Shown here piece after piece: positions 1 through 13,200 of a stretch of 64,000 nucleotides of DNA. This stretch comes from Meandrina meandrites (lineage: Eukaryota > Cnidaria > Anthozoa > Scleractinia > Meandrinidae). The notes beneath the pieces were generated by a model. That model was not told where the DNA came from and ran no database searches. It was given only the letters and a program-made list of their open reading frames with translations. The translations under genes were made by a program, and so were the position numbers. Each line of letters opens with the position of its first letter. Position 1 is the first letter of the stretch. The stretch is from the NCBI GenBank assembly GCA_963693305.1, contig OY855913.1, positions 11,665,201-11,729,200 on the forward strand. Reading direction: 5' to 3'.

Positions 1-40
1 AGTGTCCGTAGCACAGTGATCAGTTGGGATGTACGGCGCC

Positions 41-196
41 AAAAGGTTGCATAGGTATTTGGCCAGGTTATAATTGTAAGTTCCAATAGAAGACACGATG
101 GGGCGAAATGGCTAACTCAACTCCGCCATTTCGCCCCATCGTGTCTTCTATTGGAACTTACAATTATAACCTGGCCAAATACCTATGCAACCTTTT
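41..196. repeat. Perfect 72-bp inverted repeat at the 5' end of a Penelope-like element
   Basis: Bases 41-112 are the exact reverse complement of 125-196, with a 12-base spacer at 113-124. The right arm runs into the Penelope-like coding fragment that follows. Penelope-like elements are known to carry terminal repeats in direct or inverted order and often an inverted stub at a truncated 5' end, which fits this position. The absence of any mismatch suggests a recent event. An assembly fold-back artefact is the alternative. Confidence 0.8.
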
Positions 197-630
197 CTGT
201 TGTCACTCAAAAAAAGATTCGACACTTAATCAAGCGCTATTGTAATGACTTAGATATCAAATTAGTTTTTTCTTCCTTTAAGATCGGCAACTTTTTTGGT
301 GTGAAAGACCCTATCCCCGGCGGGCTTCATTCGCGTGTGGTTTACAAGTTTACCTGTGCGGGCTGTAATGCCTGTTATGTCGGCGAAACCACCCGACATT
401 TTTTCACACGCGTACGTGAGCACTTAGCCGTAGATAAGGCCTCTCATATCTTCAAACATCTTCAAAATTCGGAACGTTGTCGCGCCTTATGTACAATAGA
501 TTGTTTTCATATTTTAGATCACGCCACTACCAGCTTTCAACTCAAGATAAAGGAGGCTATCCATATTCAAAAAGAACAACCTTGCCTCAATCAACAATTA
601 CACCATGTTAATCTAAAATTATCCTTTTAA
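151..630 (+). pseudogene. Penelope-like element, C-terminal GIY-YIG endonuclease fragment
   Basis: This open stretch of about 159 codons encodes the C-terminal part of a Penelope-like retroelement protein. Visible marks are a GGLHSRVVYKFTC lead-in, a CxxC pair, then YVGETTRHFFTRVREHL, which matches the GIY-YIG core (here CYVGET) with its downstream Arg and the REH motif. The C-terminal stretch resembles the KIKEAIHI/QPCLN tail of these proteins. The reverse transcriptase part is missing, so the copy is 5'-truncated; it has no host ATG. It lies in the last intron of the ESS2-like gene, in the same orientation. The endonuclease would nick the target DNA in an intact element. Family assignment is confident; the copy is very unlikely to be active alone. 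Confidence 0.8.
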
Positions 631-721
631 TTCACGCATTTTCACGTTCTGTTGTTACTATTTGTCTTAATTAGCATTTTCGTCTACTTATTATTCAACT
701 TTGCATGCTTTGTAAACCATT

Positions 722-760
722 CAACTGAAGATGACAGAAGCTCTGTCGAAACATGTCTTG
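722..760 (+). ncRNA. Hammerhead-ribozyme-like hairpin at the 3' end of the Penelope-like element
   Basis: CTGAAGA (725-731) fits the hammerhead CUGANGA box. It is followed by one extra base, a 6-bp hairpin (GACAGA/TCTGTC with loop AGC, 733-747), then GAAAC (748-752), a two-base gap and GTC (755-757), where cleavage would fall. CAA (722-724) can pair with TTG (758-760) as stem I. Minimal hammerheads are known in Penelope-like elements. The extra base after the CUGANGA box departs from the consensus, so activity is doubtful. Confidence 0.4.
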
Positions 761-1537
761 TAAATTTAAAAAATTAGTCGTTTTTCTTAAAATTCTATAA
801 TGACTTCAATTTCCTTGTAACTCTGTTCTACTGGCATGAAAAAACCCTTAAAAACAATTACTTCATGTCAATGTGACATGTTACAAAATTCAACAACTTC
901 AAAAATCACGTTGTTTTTAAGTGTTTAGGACTGGAAGTAACTCCCAAATATGGAATGAAAGGTATTAGAAGCTGCTTCACATTTTGTTTTTGCTTCATTG
1001 ACGTTTTGAAGTGAATTTGAAGAAATAAAAAAAGCTTGATACAAACCAAAACACCTCATCAACAGGCCTAAAATAATGTCCCAAATGCTGTGCAGTTACC
1101 ATTATGATTTAACGTAAACTTTTATCGCTTCTTAACTTCCTTAACAATAGAAAATGTTTGCCTCTTTTGTTTTCTGTGACATTTGTTTTCTGCTGCCACT
1201 TGGATTTTTGTTATTGTCTGTTTCGTGTTTAATTATCAACGAGCATTCTCCACAGAAACTTGGTCTAATCTGGCCTCATGCCTGATAAGCTAACATTGTA
1301 GGTTGTTGACACAGTAAAAGAATTTAGCCCAACGTTTTAAACATGCATATAGTCATACAGCTATTATATTTAAGACTTCAGCCTTCATTAAGCTAATTAC
1401 TAAAACATCATGGAACAACAAATTTAATTTAATCCAGAACTGCGTAACTTGCTCTTTTACCAATAACATTTACTAGATCTGAATGCATTGCTGCCCTTTG
1501 ATGCTAGTTTATTATTGTGTGTGATTTTTATTTGCAG

Positions 1538-1808
1538 GAGTCCAAAAAACATGAACACAGTAGACCGTCTGGGGCAAATGTCTCCTGCTGCACAAAGATT
1601 GGCCTCGCAAAGATTAGGAATCAGAACTGGAACTGATAAATCTTTACGAGCAAGTTACACACCATCACCTGTTTATCAAAGGTCAGGAAGCTCTACTCCT
1701 GCTCATCTCGATCAATCAACTCCTGCAGCAACACCAAAGGATAGCAGTTCAACACCAGTTCAGAGTGTGTCCCTGACAGATAACCTCCTAAATCTACCAA
1801 AGCACTAA
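1538..1808 (+). CDS. ESS2: ESS2 (DGCR14) homologue, last coding exon
   Basis: The exon starts after a TTTGCAG acceptor (AG at 1536-1537) and its first base completes a split codon. It ends with TAA at 1806-1808 and encodes about 89 residues. MSPAAQRLAS, RASYTPSP and SLTDNLLNLP match the conserved C-terminus of ESS2/DGCR14, a nuclear protein of the late (C) spliceosome. The Ser/Thr/Pro-rich stretch between them is typical of the family tail. All upstream exons lie beyond the left edge; the preceding intron contains the Penelope-like fragment. The neighbouring kinase gene is convergent. Assignment rests on the C-terminal motifs only, but these are distinctive. Confidence 0.85.
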
Positions 1809-2210
1809 CATTCAGACTTCTGTCATGTGGCTATGTGTTGTTCCTTGGTTTCCACTGCCCGGAAGATTGAACATGAAATTGGAACATTTAACTTATCTTC
1901 ATGTCAGCTGTCATAGCTGTGGAATCCTTGTGACCTTGATATTATACTTGAAGAATGTTGGCATTAGTAGCAAGCAAGAGAGTATACTCTCTTGTAGCAA
2001 GGTGTTAACTGCAGTACCATGAACTGTTTATAAGCCCCTCCCGTTATAGTCCCATCTACTTGTGAGCAAACAAAATACATCAGGTTATAAGTCAATGATA
2101 AATCGTGAAGAAATCTTCATCCATTTTATTGACCCAGCAAAATGTCATTTTTACAAACCATTTGTCATGAATAATGAGCCATAATGGAATTATCGACACT
2201 TTGAAAGGGA

Positions 2211-2216
2211 AATAAA
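2211..2216 (+). promoter_or_regulatory. Candidate polyadenylation signal of ESS2
   Basis: AATAAA lies about 400 bases after the ESS2 stop codon on the same strand, and no better hexamer is seen earlier in the 3' UTR. Confidence 0.5.
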
Positions 2217-2337
2217 AGGATTCACCTCCTGTAATATATGTAAAAATGTAAAAATGTATGTCCTTCCTTTCTGCCCGGGAGTATTTTGCTCCGAGTTTTA
2301 CGCCATGATTTCTTATTGAGTTAATTTCTACTTAACA

Positions 2338-2600
2338 ATTATTCTATGAGCGCGCGTTAGATATAGATGAGCGGGTAATTGTGAATAACAGCTCCCCAAA
2401 CCGACTGTCGGTTTGGGGAGCTGTTTTGGGAAACTGTCGGCCGACAGTCGGGTGAGGGGAGCTCTTCTTCACAATTACCGATGAGCGCCGAGTTGGCTAT
2501 AACGATCTCATATCCAACAAGCCCGCGTATCGGCTGTACCATTGCCTGTTGACCAATCAAAATGTAGGAATTGCAATATACCATTGCTTGTTTTTAATAA
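2338..2600. repeat. Fold-back MITE, copy 1 of a dispersed family
   Basis: The segment shares its ends with 19039-19210: a GAGCGCGCGTT head and a tail with ATACCATTG and GTTTTTAATAAT. Inside copy 1 is a nested hairpin. Outer arms are 2374-2397 and 2456-2479 (imperfect). An inner perfect 18-bp pair is 2387-2404 and 2408-2425 around a 3-base loop. A second small palindrome lies near 2432-2451. This is a non-autonomous, non-coding element with a strongly self-complementary core. Confidence 0.6.
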
Positions 2601-4224
2601 TGACGTTTATTCCTGTAGTTAGTTCTCAGTCCTATTCGGTTCTACAGATGGTTCTCACGATGACATTAAGCGATGACGTCATCACTTAAAAACACATCTC
2701 AAAACAGTAGCAGCATGCGCCGCAGACGAAACTAAACCCGGGGTTTCATTACGTCTACGATGCAGGCTAAACAGTGGAAGTATTAGAGGTCTTTCATGGT
2801 CACTGAGAGTGAGTAAGTAACAAACCGTGAGCGAGTTTTGAACTGGAAACGATTGACCATGATGATGATAACGATAGATGTGTTTAAAGATGTTTGCCAC
2901 TGAATAGAATATCGCACCAGGAGTCATCAACAAATTACAAAAGATAGAGTATTTAATATTCAAACATTGATAACTTCAATTTGTTATCCATGGATATGAT
3001 CAGAGGATAATCACACAAGCACTCAATACCGGTAATAAATCACAAAATAAGAGTATTTAATACTCAAATTGAAAACTATAATTACAGCTGACGAGTAGTC
3101 TACATTAAATTTCCACCCAAGGTTAGTTTTTCCCATTTCTATTGTTAACTCCCTATAATACTTTTTAAATTCATAAACTTACAGAGGTCATTAAAGTTAA
3201 TGAGTCAGTAAAGGTAATCTACTGGATCTGGCACAATGCTTGCTATAGAATTCAATGACTGCAGGGGTTTGACTTACGTAAAAGCAACCATCTAACAATC
3301 TTCAGTAATTGCTCCTACAAGTTTGTGACTGAACAACGCCACCAAGAGACACTGACTAATTTCAGTGATTTTATTTTAAGAACTCATTATGTACCAATAA
3401 ACCTAGCTTAAAAATTTTAACTTGTTCATTTAACGTCAGAGACATTTAATGTGTCTGACATTACTAACCATCCATGTCTTTAAAAAATTTACACGCAAAT
3501 CAAACTACTCTCTGGAATGAGGCAATCACACTATTAAAGGAGCATCTTGAAAAAAATGGCAACTTTTTTCAAATTTGTTGGTTGTAATCGGTCTTAATCT
3601 CCGTCAGTCAAAGCCATCCTTGGTTATTTTCGAATTTTTATTATTCCATCGGTGTTTCTATGCTAGAAAACTATTATTCTGAGGTTTCCTTCATTTTCAG
3701 AGTAATCAGAAAAATGACTTAACATCATGACATTGCTCCTTTAAATGTAGTCCTTTTTGTCCTTTTTGACATGAAGTGAAAACTGCAATTTTGGACAAAG
3801 CTTGCAAACTATCTTTAAATAGTTTATTTAAAATACCACAAGTATTTAGTGTTTCTTCAACATATTTAATTTATTAACTACTTCAATTATACTCCACAAG
3901 ACAAAACACTATTTTAAGTTAATAATAATGCACTGGTTTATATATCCTACACTATAATACATGTACTTTGTACATTCTACCTACTTACAATACAGTTGAT
4001 AAAGTCTACATTTCATGCATCTTTATTTGAGAAAAATTAAAAGTAATTAGTGTTCAGGAAACCAGATTGCCTAAACTGTTGTCAACAAGAACCACTTTTT
4101 CATGACCTGTTAAAATAAAAGGAAAAAATAAAATCAGATGTGCAAGCTTCATTAATGAGCCATGGCTAACAGAACTAATCAAACTGTAAGGGTAATAAGG
4201 AAAATTATGATTACCTCAGCCTTA
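2601..4224. other. Intergenic space between ESS2 and the TAZ-kinase gene
   Basis: No coding exon or named repeat is recognised. It is AT-rich, and the short open frames (for example 2682-2963) lack codon bias or recognisable motifs. AATAAA on the minus strand (4022-4027) lies about 200 bases beyond the kinase stop codon and is its likely polyadenylation signal. Confidence 0.5.
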
Positions 4225-7200
4225 TTAAGGTTGTCCAGATTTAAACCGCTGAATAACTGGCCACTCTAGCAATCCACGAGCAGTGGGTCGCTCTTCAGGG
4301 TTGTACTATAAGAAGGGCAAAAGTAAAACAATGTCATACAACTGCTTGCACTCCACTCAATAGATGTCATAGATAACATTGATTTGCATTACCTACACCT
4401 AATCTTGCACTATTAGCAGCATAACACCATGTTGATTTTGATGATGGCACCTAGCTAGCTATTTTAGTATGACTTGTAACAGAATGCCCACATGGGGTTA
4501 GGGAATTTCCTGTCACGTCACAAAAAACTTCTACATAAGATAACAAAATCTGTAAACTTCTGCAAAGGTAGCTGGATTGTAACAACAGTATGATTATCCC
4601 TGTAGATTATCTCTACAATTTTATCAACAAAAGCAACTTTGGCACTTGAATGCAAAAATACCGCATTTTACAAAATGACACTAATAGTGAAACACTTTAG
4701 AATTACTGAAAGTTATCTATGAAAAGAAAATACACTAGAACTAGAACAAAATATTGCTAATAATTACACCTTACCCTGACACACTCCTGTACCATTAAGG
4801 CCAAATCAGGATTTAATTCCCCTAAACTCTCAATCTGAAAGACATTACAAGGTATGGTTATAACGTACTGTAACTGGACAGCAAAAAGTTTTTTTTTTTT
4901 AATTTAATGCAACACGGTTACTAACGTTACAATACAATACTTAAAGAAAAAGAAATTACATAACTTTCAGTACAATGTTCTATTTACAATACGATACTTA
5001 CATTACTTACAATTACTTACAGGTATTTAATTTATTTAGTACAAATTTTACAAAAGGAGAAAAAAAAGGAGAAAAGGTGTAAACATCAAGTAAGAAGAGG
5101 GGAAAAAAGAGGTTGAGGTATTTGCATGGCTTAACCTTTACATGTAAACTAAGAAAAAGTTTTCGTTGGTTCATAATGTGAGAGGAAAAGGGGGAAGTTC
5201 TCAATCTTGGGGAAAACGTCGCGCATTTTACATGTCCAGATAAAAAAACGGGCGATTAAAAAAAACGAAGTTTATGTTCTTGTCCTTGTTTGGCTTTAGT
5301 CCTAATATCAGACATGGCGATAGGTTAATAGTATTTGGAAGTTCTCCTCGGTTAATTCCCCATTGCTTGAACCCATGCCAAAAAGAGGTGGATACATCGC
5401 AAGTCCAGAAAAGGTGGATGAGAGTCTCTTTATCATTTTGGCAGAAAGTGCACTGCTCATTGTCCTTTAGACCTATTTTGGTTAGAAAGCTGTTGGTTGC
5501 TAATCTTCTGTGTAATAGCTTAAATTGAAAGACGATTAGTTTTGTGATTTTTGTGCATAGGAAAGGTGTTCGGTAAACTGTCTTCCAAACGATATTTTCG
5601 TGGTCTTCCAGCATGCACTCTGCGACCCATTTTATTTGGGTATCCATGGGGCTCTTTTGTTTTTTGCTCACGAGAATCTTGTATGCTATTCTATTTGGCT
5701 TTTTTGTCTTTAAAAAGGTGTCAATAATAGTTTCGTATATGGTGCCACTATCGTTGTGGAGGTTTACCTCGTTTCTTTTCATAGGGCTTTAACAGCTGAT
5801 ATCACGCCATGGAAGATAAGAAAATCTGTTTTGACATTATAACGTTCTGTAAAGTCAGAGAAAGATAGAAAACTGTTCTCGTCTTTTATAAGATGGCCCA
5901 CGGTTTTAACGCCCTTTGAAGACCATGACCCGTAGTGAATGGGTCTATTTCCGACACATATAAGAGAGTTTTGCCATAGATTTTGTGCCTTTAGCTGTTC
6001 AATGGATGAAATATTAGCTTCATATTTTATGTCCGTCCAGATTTGGAGTATTTCAGAAGTAAAGGTTTCAGATATTTGATGTATTTCGACAAATCTTCTT
6101 TATTGAGGTTACCTCGAAAGATTTCTTCACCACCGAAATTTTTTAATTCCAAATCAAAGAGAAGTTTCCATTTTCCATGGTTTTCTCTGTCTAAATATTT
6201 CTTTATCCAGCCTGATTTAAGGGCTTGGTTAAAAATTTTTATATCAATCATTCTCAGCCCTCCATTCTCGTAGTCGCTGATGATTATGTCGCGCTTTACT
6301 TTATCTCCCTTGCCATCCCACAAAAAGTTAAAAAATATATTGTTAATTTCTTTTATGGCATTGTGGTTTGTTGGAAGAGGGGACAAAAACGTAAACCAGT
6401 TGAGAAGCAATAAGGCTTTTTAGTACTGTAATTTTGCCAATTAAGAATAGACAGCGTAGTTCCCAGCAGCTTAAGCTATTTCTGACTTAAGTTAGTTTTT
6501 CGCTATAGTTGGCAGCAAAAAGTTATGAATGGAAAAAACATAATACATTCAAAATTGGTTATGTGTATTGCTTATTCTATGATTCATATTAATGAAATTA
6601 ATCGCTTCCATATTTTACATCCTTTGCTACCACCATTTGCAAGGAAAGAACTGTTTTGTAACTTCTACAATGCTCAGAAAAAGGGCAAAGTCCTTAGAGT
6701 GATGCATAAAAGCATCTATTCAGGGTAATTTATAGACCCACTGCATAAATGGTGCTTAATTTGCATAACAATATAGAAAACCTTACACTCACATTGATGA
6801 AAGACATAACATAAGCATGAGGGTAAGGATTTGTAATGTATTGTTACTCAAATTCAATGTCATTTATGCAATCTGTCTATTGTTGAATGATTTGCACTAT
6901 TCAGCTGAGCACTTGAAATTTGAATCAAAGAATATTGAAACTGCTCTAAATTATGCTCACATACCTTTTCCTGCAATGTCTCTTGAGTTGGAACTCCAAC
7001 AGTTAGTTCGAGGAAAAAGCATGCCAAGTTGTAAACATCAGCTGGTCTACCATGAGGTTTCTTTTCCAAAACCTGAAACATTCAAAAGAACATTAACTAT
7101 TGGCCGGTTTGCTGTGCAAAAGTTATAAAAATAACTTATCACAACTCTGTAATTTTACTAAATTATTTTACTCTCCTGCTTTGGAGCTGTTTAAAAATGG

Positions 7201-10200
7201 CAAGATAACTAAACAGAGATTGACAAGGACAGGCTTGCTACAAATTCTGAAGGCAGCAATAACCACCATCATTAGGTCAAGTATATAGCATTAAAGTCTG
7301 TAGAACGAGACTTTATTTAAGAAATAGAAAACATGTTCCATGTTTCTATTGAGAAACACGAGTGCAAGTTTGGGAGAGCGATAAATGCTGTGGGAACAGA
7401 GTGTTTCCACAGCTTTTGTGAGTTCTCCCAATTTTTCACGGGTGTTTCTTCAACTCCATAGAAACACTGAAAACATGTTTTCTATTTCTTTAAGAAAGCA
7501 CAGTGAGGAAAAGTTCATGCTAGTTCTGTGTTTCTATCAAGTTATAGTACAGCTTTCAGCATGCGCTTTCTTACAGGATGTTTTCTAAATACATTTTCAC
7601 TTTAGACCTGCTTGGGAAAGTAAACCAGTACTCAAAGCCCTGAAAGCCTCCATTTTTCTGAGCCCCCGAGGGTGAAATCAAGTTCAGATGACTTCTCTTA
7701 CCTCTGGTGAGACAAATCCCTTTGTACCGAGAGGTTTCATTCCTGACTCAGTCAACTCATGTGGGAGTCTCTTTGCAGAGTCAAAGTCAGCAAGTTTCGC
7801 TCGTGAACCTTCTGCAGTAAGCAACACATTTTTTGCTGAAAAACAAAATTAAAAAACAATATTAACCTTCCTTCTTGGGTTCTTTTAACTGCAGTATGAA
7901 CATGATACATTTAACATGCTCAGTGTCAAACATTCTTAATCAGAGGTTTGTAACATGCAAGACCTTTCTGGGGCCATGATCCAACAAGCACCCAGGTTTG
8001 GCTTCAAAGAGTTAAGTGTGTGGCTTACATTAAACATGAGCTGCCACTAAATTGCATAGTTCTTTCTACTGAATATGTCCTTTGAAAGCCCCTCACTAAG
8101 TTGCTTAAGAACATGGCTATTCAGTGAGATTTTCATTAACAATGTTTTATTTTCCCTTACACTTGATATCTTTGTGAATCACTGGCACTGGCAAGTTGTG
8201 CAAGTATTCAACTGCATCATGTATTTGGAGCCAATAAAAAATGGCTTCTTCGACTGTCAGTCGACGTTGCATTGCCTCCATATGGTGATAAAGTGATTGG
8301 TCTGTAGAAAGAAGAATAAACAGACATTTACCCCTGGATTACTACCCCAAAACAAACAAGGTACAGATGCTTATTTCCAGCTGTTTTCTCAAGAGCTTCC
8401 ACCCAAAATCTTGAACATGGAATCTTTGAACATGGGAACTAGCATTCCCATCCATCTTGGGGAAATCATTATACATAATATTTCCTTGCGCATGCACAGA
8501 AAGCAAAAAGCGGCATGGCCAAGTGCTTCAGGGCACTGATGTTGTTATCTGGAGGTTATGGGTTCAAGCCCTCCATCTTGCCACTAAGGTGAAATCCTTG
8601 GACATGCTTTGTATACACCTGATTGAAGAAACGTTGACCCACAAAAGCCTAAACCATGAACAATATGACCCAATGGTATTCTGGGTAGACAGCATTGGCA
8701 AGATTAGTAATATTTCCTTTATTGATAACAAAAATATTTTCTTCCTTTGAGAGCCTCAAGAGCATGATTTGTGCAACCTGTCTTATTAATGTTTGTTCTG
8801 TCACAGATGATGATTATTTTTTTCTGGATTCCCAGACCTAGTAAACATTTGGGTAGTATCATTCATAGTTTATGCTTTTTATGGGTCAACAATTCTTCAA
8901 TCAGGTGTTTAGCTTACTGGTTTGCCTTCTGTGAGTTGGGAGTTTCAACAATGTTTTGTTCATTTAAAATATTTGTTTCCACTGCTTCAGCGGCATGCCT
9001 GTAAACTAGCTGTCTCGAGACTAACTGTATGGCCACTACAAACAACATCTTTTAAAAGTTTTTGAACAAGAAAAAGAAAAGAAAACATCCAAAAAAACTC
9101 TGATAAAGATAACACTCCTGTATTTAGAATGATTTAATAAACAAACAATAATATTAATTATATTTTAAAAGCGCTTAATCAGAAATCTTTATGAGCAACA
9201 TACCACACTTTTCCATGAATATATTGGCATGTCCATGACTGCCTTTGAATGTTCCTCCATAGTGAGTTACAATGTGCTTGTGTTCTCCTAAAGCCTTATA
9301 AACTTCCACTTCCTCCCTGGGAATAGGATAGTTAGTCTGAAAAAAAAAATAATTATACTGACATAAACATGAATTCTAATTCTTCATACCTCAGTGCTGG
9401 GAATCCTAGACACCCAACTCTGAAGAAGTGGGTATTACTAGTGTTGTAGAAACCATTGATGATGATTAGCAATAATTACTGCTGTAAATAGTCCTTTAAA
9501 TTTGTATTGTTTTACATCATAACAACACCACAAAATTGCCAGGTAGAAGTTCTCTTAAGCTGAATTAAATGAAACTAAGAGAATTAGCAGAAGGAGTTCC
9601 ATTTCACACTCCCATTTCACAGCCAACTCTTAAGAAACCTTGCTGAATTGGAACCTGGTTAAATTTAAATGATTTGCCAAGAATTATTACTGATTTGACA
9701 GGGAGATACAAGTTGTCATTTGTTGCATACAATGATCTTCTTTGACTGTGTTCTTGAAGTTTAAGAAAATCCTTAGCCAGCTGCCATCCCTGAACACCCG
9801 TTGACCTCCACTCTCCTTTAGTGTATAACCATGACAAATGCTTTGTGAAAACCAACTTCATTTACTGCGTTGATCAATAATGGACTTCAACTGACTTCAG
9901 TGAGCTCAAAACAAATGTTGGCATAATAAACAAATACTGATTGTATCAACTTCTTTTAATATCTTTCATGAAAATTTTGGTGGTACCACAATGTCTCCAA
10001 GTTGACAATTTTCTTAAATCTGGTCACTGTTGGTTTGATAATGAAAGATTATTGAAGAAAGAAATAAGTTGCAGATCTATAAAAACTTACTAACCTCCTT
10101 CATAGCCATTTTTTTGTTCATGTCTGATTGCATGCAAATGGAATAAATATTTCCATTGGAACCATTACCCAGTTTGTTCCTTCGCATCACATTGTAGTCA

Positions 10201-13200
10201 ATGTGTTCTGCAAAATAGGTCTCAGGCAGCAATGTTGAGTTCTATTAAGAAAAAGAAAATTGTGGTGACAGTGCACAAATACATAGTCCTTGGCCTTCCA
10301 AAGGAATAATAAATAACTGAGAAAATTAATGGCAAGGCAGCAAAAGGGATAGTTATCTCTTAGTGTGCCTAATGCATGGTAAAGAGAGGGTTAAATTTCC
10401 TCCCAGCCTAAACACTCACCAGCACAATTATTCTGTTTTGCTTGTCTCTGGATATCAGATAGTGATACTGAGCTGTGTGATAACAAATATTAAGCAAATC
10501 TATTTAAAATATTACCCGGAATATCACTTTGCCATCAATTTGATTTGTTGTCAGTGGTGTGCAGTAGAGGGTTCTGGGTGGTGTCCAAGCATACTGCTGT
10601 GATAGAGGTGGTGACACTTTCCTTATTTTCTGTGGGACTGGCTGTCCAATGTCTGCACTGCAATCATTATTGCTCCTGTGAATAGAATCAGTAGTTAATA
10701 GACTGCCTCGGCTGGATGTGGTCAACATGCAACGGTTACATTAACACATTTATTTATTTCTGTTCTAAACAGTTGAAATAAAATTCGAATTGTACAGCTA
10801 AATACTAATGAATACCAATGACAAAATTTGCGATGATTTGTCTGTTTAAAAAAAAAAAGAGAAGATCCAGTTATATCGGAGACCCCTACCCACTGACATA
10901 GGAGATAACAAAGCAATATGTAAGTTCAATGAGCAAGAAAATGGCAGGGATTATTGCTGATATTTTGGTGCTCATTACAAGGCCATTTTAAAAAAAGCCT
11001 TCCAAGTGGAAGGCTCACAATATCAACTGATGTTCATAAATGTATTTGTCATTAAAGATGAAGTCATTGTTCTTTGTGGTGTAAGGTAGGAGAGATGAAT
11101 GTTTATTTGTTTGTCTCACAATGGAATCGCTTTCAGGCTGAGATATTTATCCCAAAGCCATTCCACTGGAAGGCAAACAGAAACATTTCACCTTTCCTAT
11201 AAATTTATTTCATTGTTATTCTAAGAATTTAGTGTTCTTGCCATCTGCGTGATGGGCACTTGATTAATGATGTAATGAGAAATAAGATTTTGATTACTCC
11301 TGTGAACTAGTGACACAGTCAGTTGACTAAGACAACTACTGACATCTGCTACATAGCTAATGAAATTACCTCAAGCTCTCACAGTCTGGAACACGACATC
11401 CTGTCCTGCGACAAACACTTGCATGTTGTTTCACAATGTCTCTCATATTTACACAACGTGCACACCGCTTCCACTCCTTATGAGCTTTCAGGTGATCTAC
11501 CTCTGCCTTCACCTACAAAGAATTAATTAAACATACCAAGATCAAAATATTGTATGAATATGTAGGTCAGGTCAGGTAATAATGGATTTATCACACTATT
11601 TTATGATTGAAAAAGAGCTGTAGAACCTTACCAGTAACAATAAAGCACTCTGATTGATAGATTTAAAAAATATATCACCGAACTTAAAATTTACCATCTT
11701 CATTATTTATTACTCAAATGATGCAGCAGTATGCAGGACGCGTGTCACATGTGAACCTAGAAAAATGGCCAAGCTCACCATCCAACAATACCTAGCTGAT
11801 TCCTAACTTTATAAAATAGGCCTTTTGTTATTAAATAAAAAAAATAAAACTCACATGTTTGCACTTTATGTTATGACACACAAGATTGGAACAGTAACAT
11901 GCATGCTGAAGATCTTGAGGGAAGAAAATAACATCAATCTGCAAAACAAATTAAAAAAAGCATATTTACATAATTTTATGAATATGGGTGACAGAAACTG
12001 ACAACACTAAATATTTCACTAGCACTAGCAGATCTGGTATGCCAACTAAGAGTCAGCCGACAATAAGTATTTTAACCACACTTGGTTCCAGTTACAGCCT
12101 GACGAAACAATATGCCCCAAATTATATTTCAACCAGGCTAACAGTATATTTACAGAGTTGGACCTAAATAAAAATATGACAACAGCGGAAATAATTTGAT
12201 ATGAAATTGCCCAAGGAATTTGGTACCGCGAGTTCAAACATAACTGGTGATGTAATTGAATGAGAAAGTATTTTTTTATAAAGCAACAAATGTAATAAAT
12301 GGATCTATGCTGTGTTTCAATTTTAATTGAACCACAGCATCAATTATTAGATTTGTCCTGAATTAACAATATTTGTCAAGCTACCTTTCCATTGGTGCTT
12401 AAAGGCTCCTCTTCTCCAGGGCTGTGGCACTGTTCTGCATTATCTACTTTGCTGGGTAAGAACATCTGAAAGCCAGTTGCCTTTGAAACAGGAACATAAT
12501 CCACCTCCATCTTTTCTTCATCTCCATGACCTTCTTCATCTTTGGCTCTTTTCTTTTTCTTTTTGTCTGTGGCTTTGGCTACATTATTTTGTTGTCCAGG
12601 AAGGTGCCACCAAGGAAACTCCTTCTTCTTGTCACCATCGTCACCATCCCCTGCATTTCCTTGCCCACCAGAGCCCCCTGTGCTGCCATTCCCAGCTGGG
12701 AAATTACCACTGCTACTTCCAGAGCTACCATTGTACCCACCACTACTGCCACTACTACTGCCTTCGCTGTGAACACCAGAATCTTTTGGTTCATTCCTTA
12801 CAGGAGAGTTGGCTCTCTTTCTTTTTGACGCTGATGGTTTTATGCTTTGAATTGTGATTGATTCGTCAGCCTCATCAAATGAAGTCAAAGACTGTTTGGC
12901 TGCACGGTTGCTTCGTCGTCTGGGCTTTCTTGCCTTTACTGTTTTGAATGTTTTTGCTGTTCTTTTTTGGTGCACAGGAGGAGGATCAGGTTCTGTAATG
13001 GACCAGACACTTCTCTTTACCTTTCCAACTGCATGTCTGAAAATACATGATCAAATAGTAGACTGCAAATTTTCACTCTTACGAAACACAGAGTTAGATA
13101 ACTGCTCAGAGCAAGCAGAAATGAAGTACAGAAAATTGGAATTTGGTTGTTAACACAGACTTACAAGTGGATAACAAACTGTCTTGATAAAATGAAACCA

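Noticed and set aside
12477..12857. Plus-strand open frames over kinase exon 3
   Set aside because: They are antisense shadows of the Gly/Ser- and Lys-rich exon; the minus-strand exon has splice sites and joins in frame.
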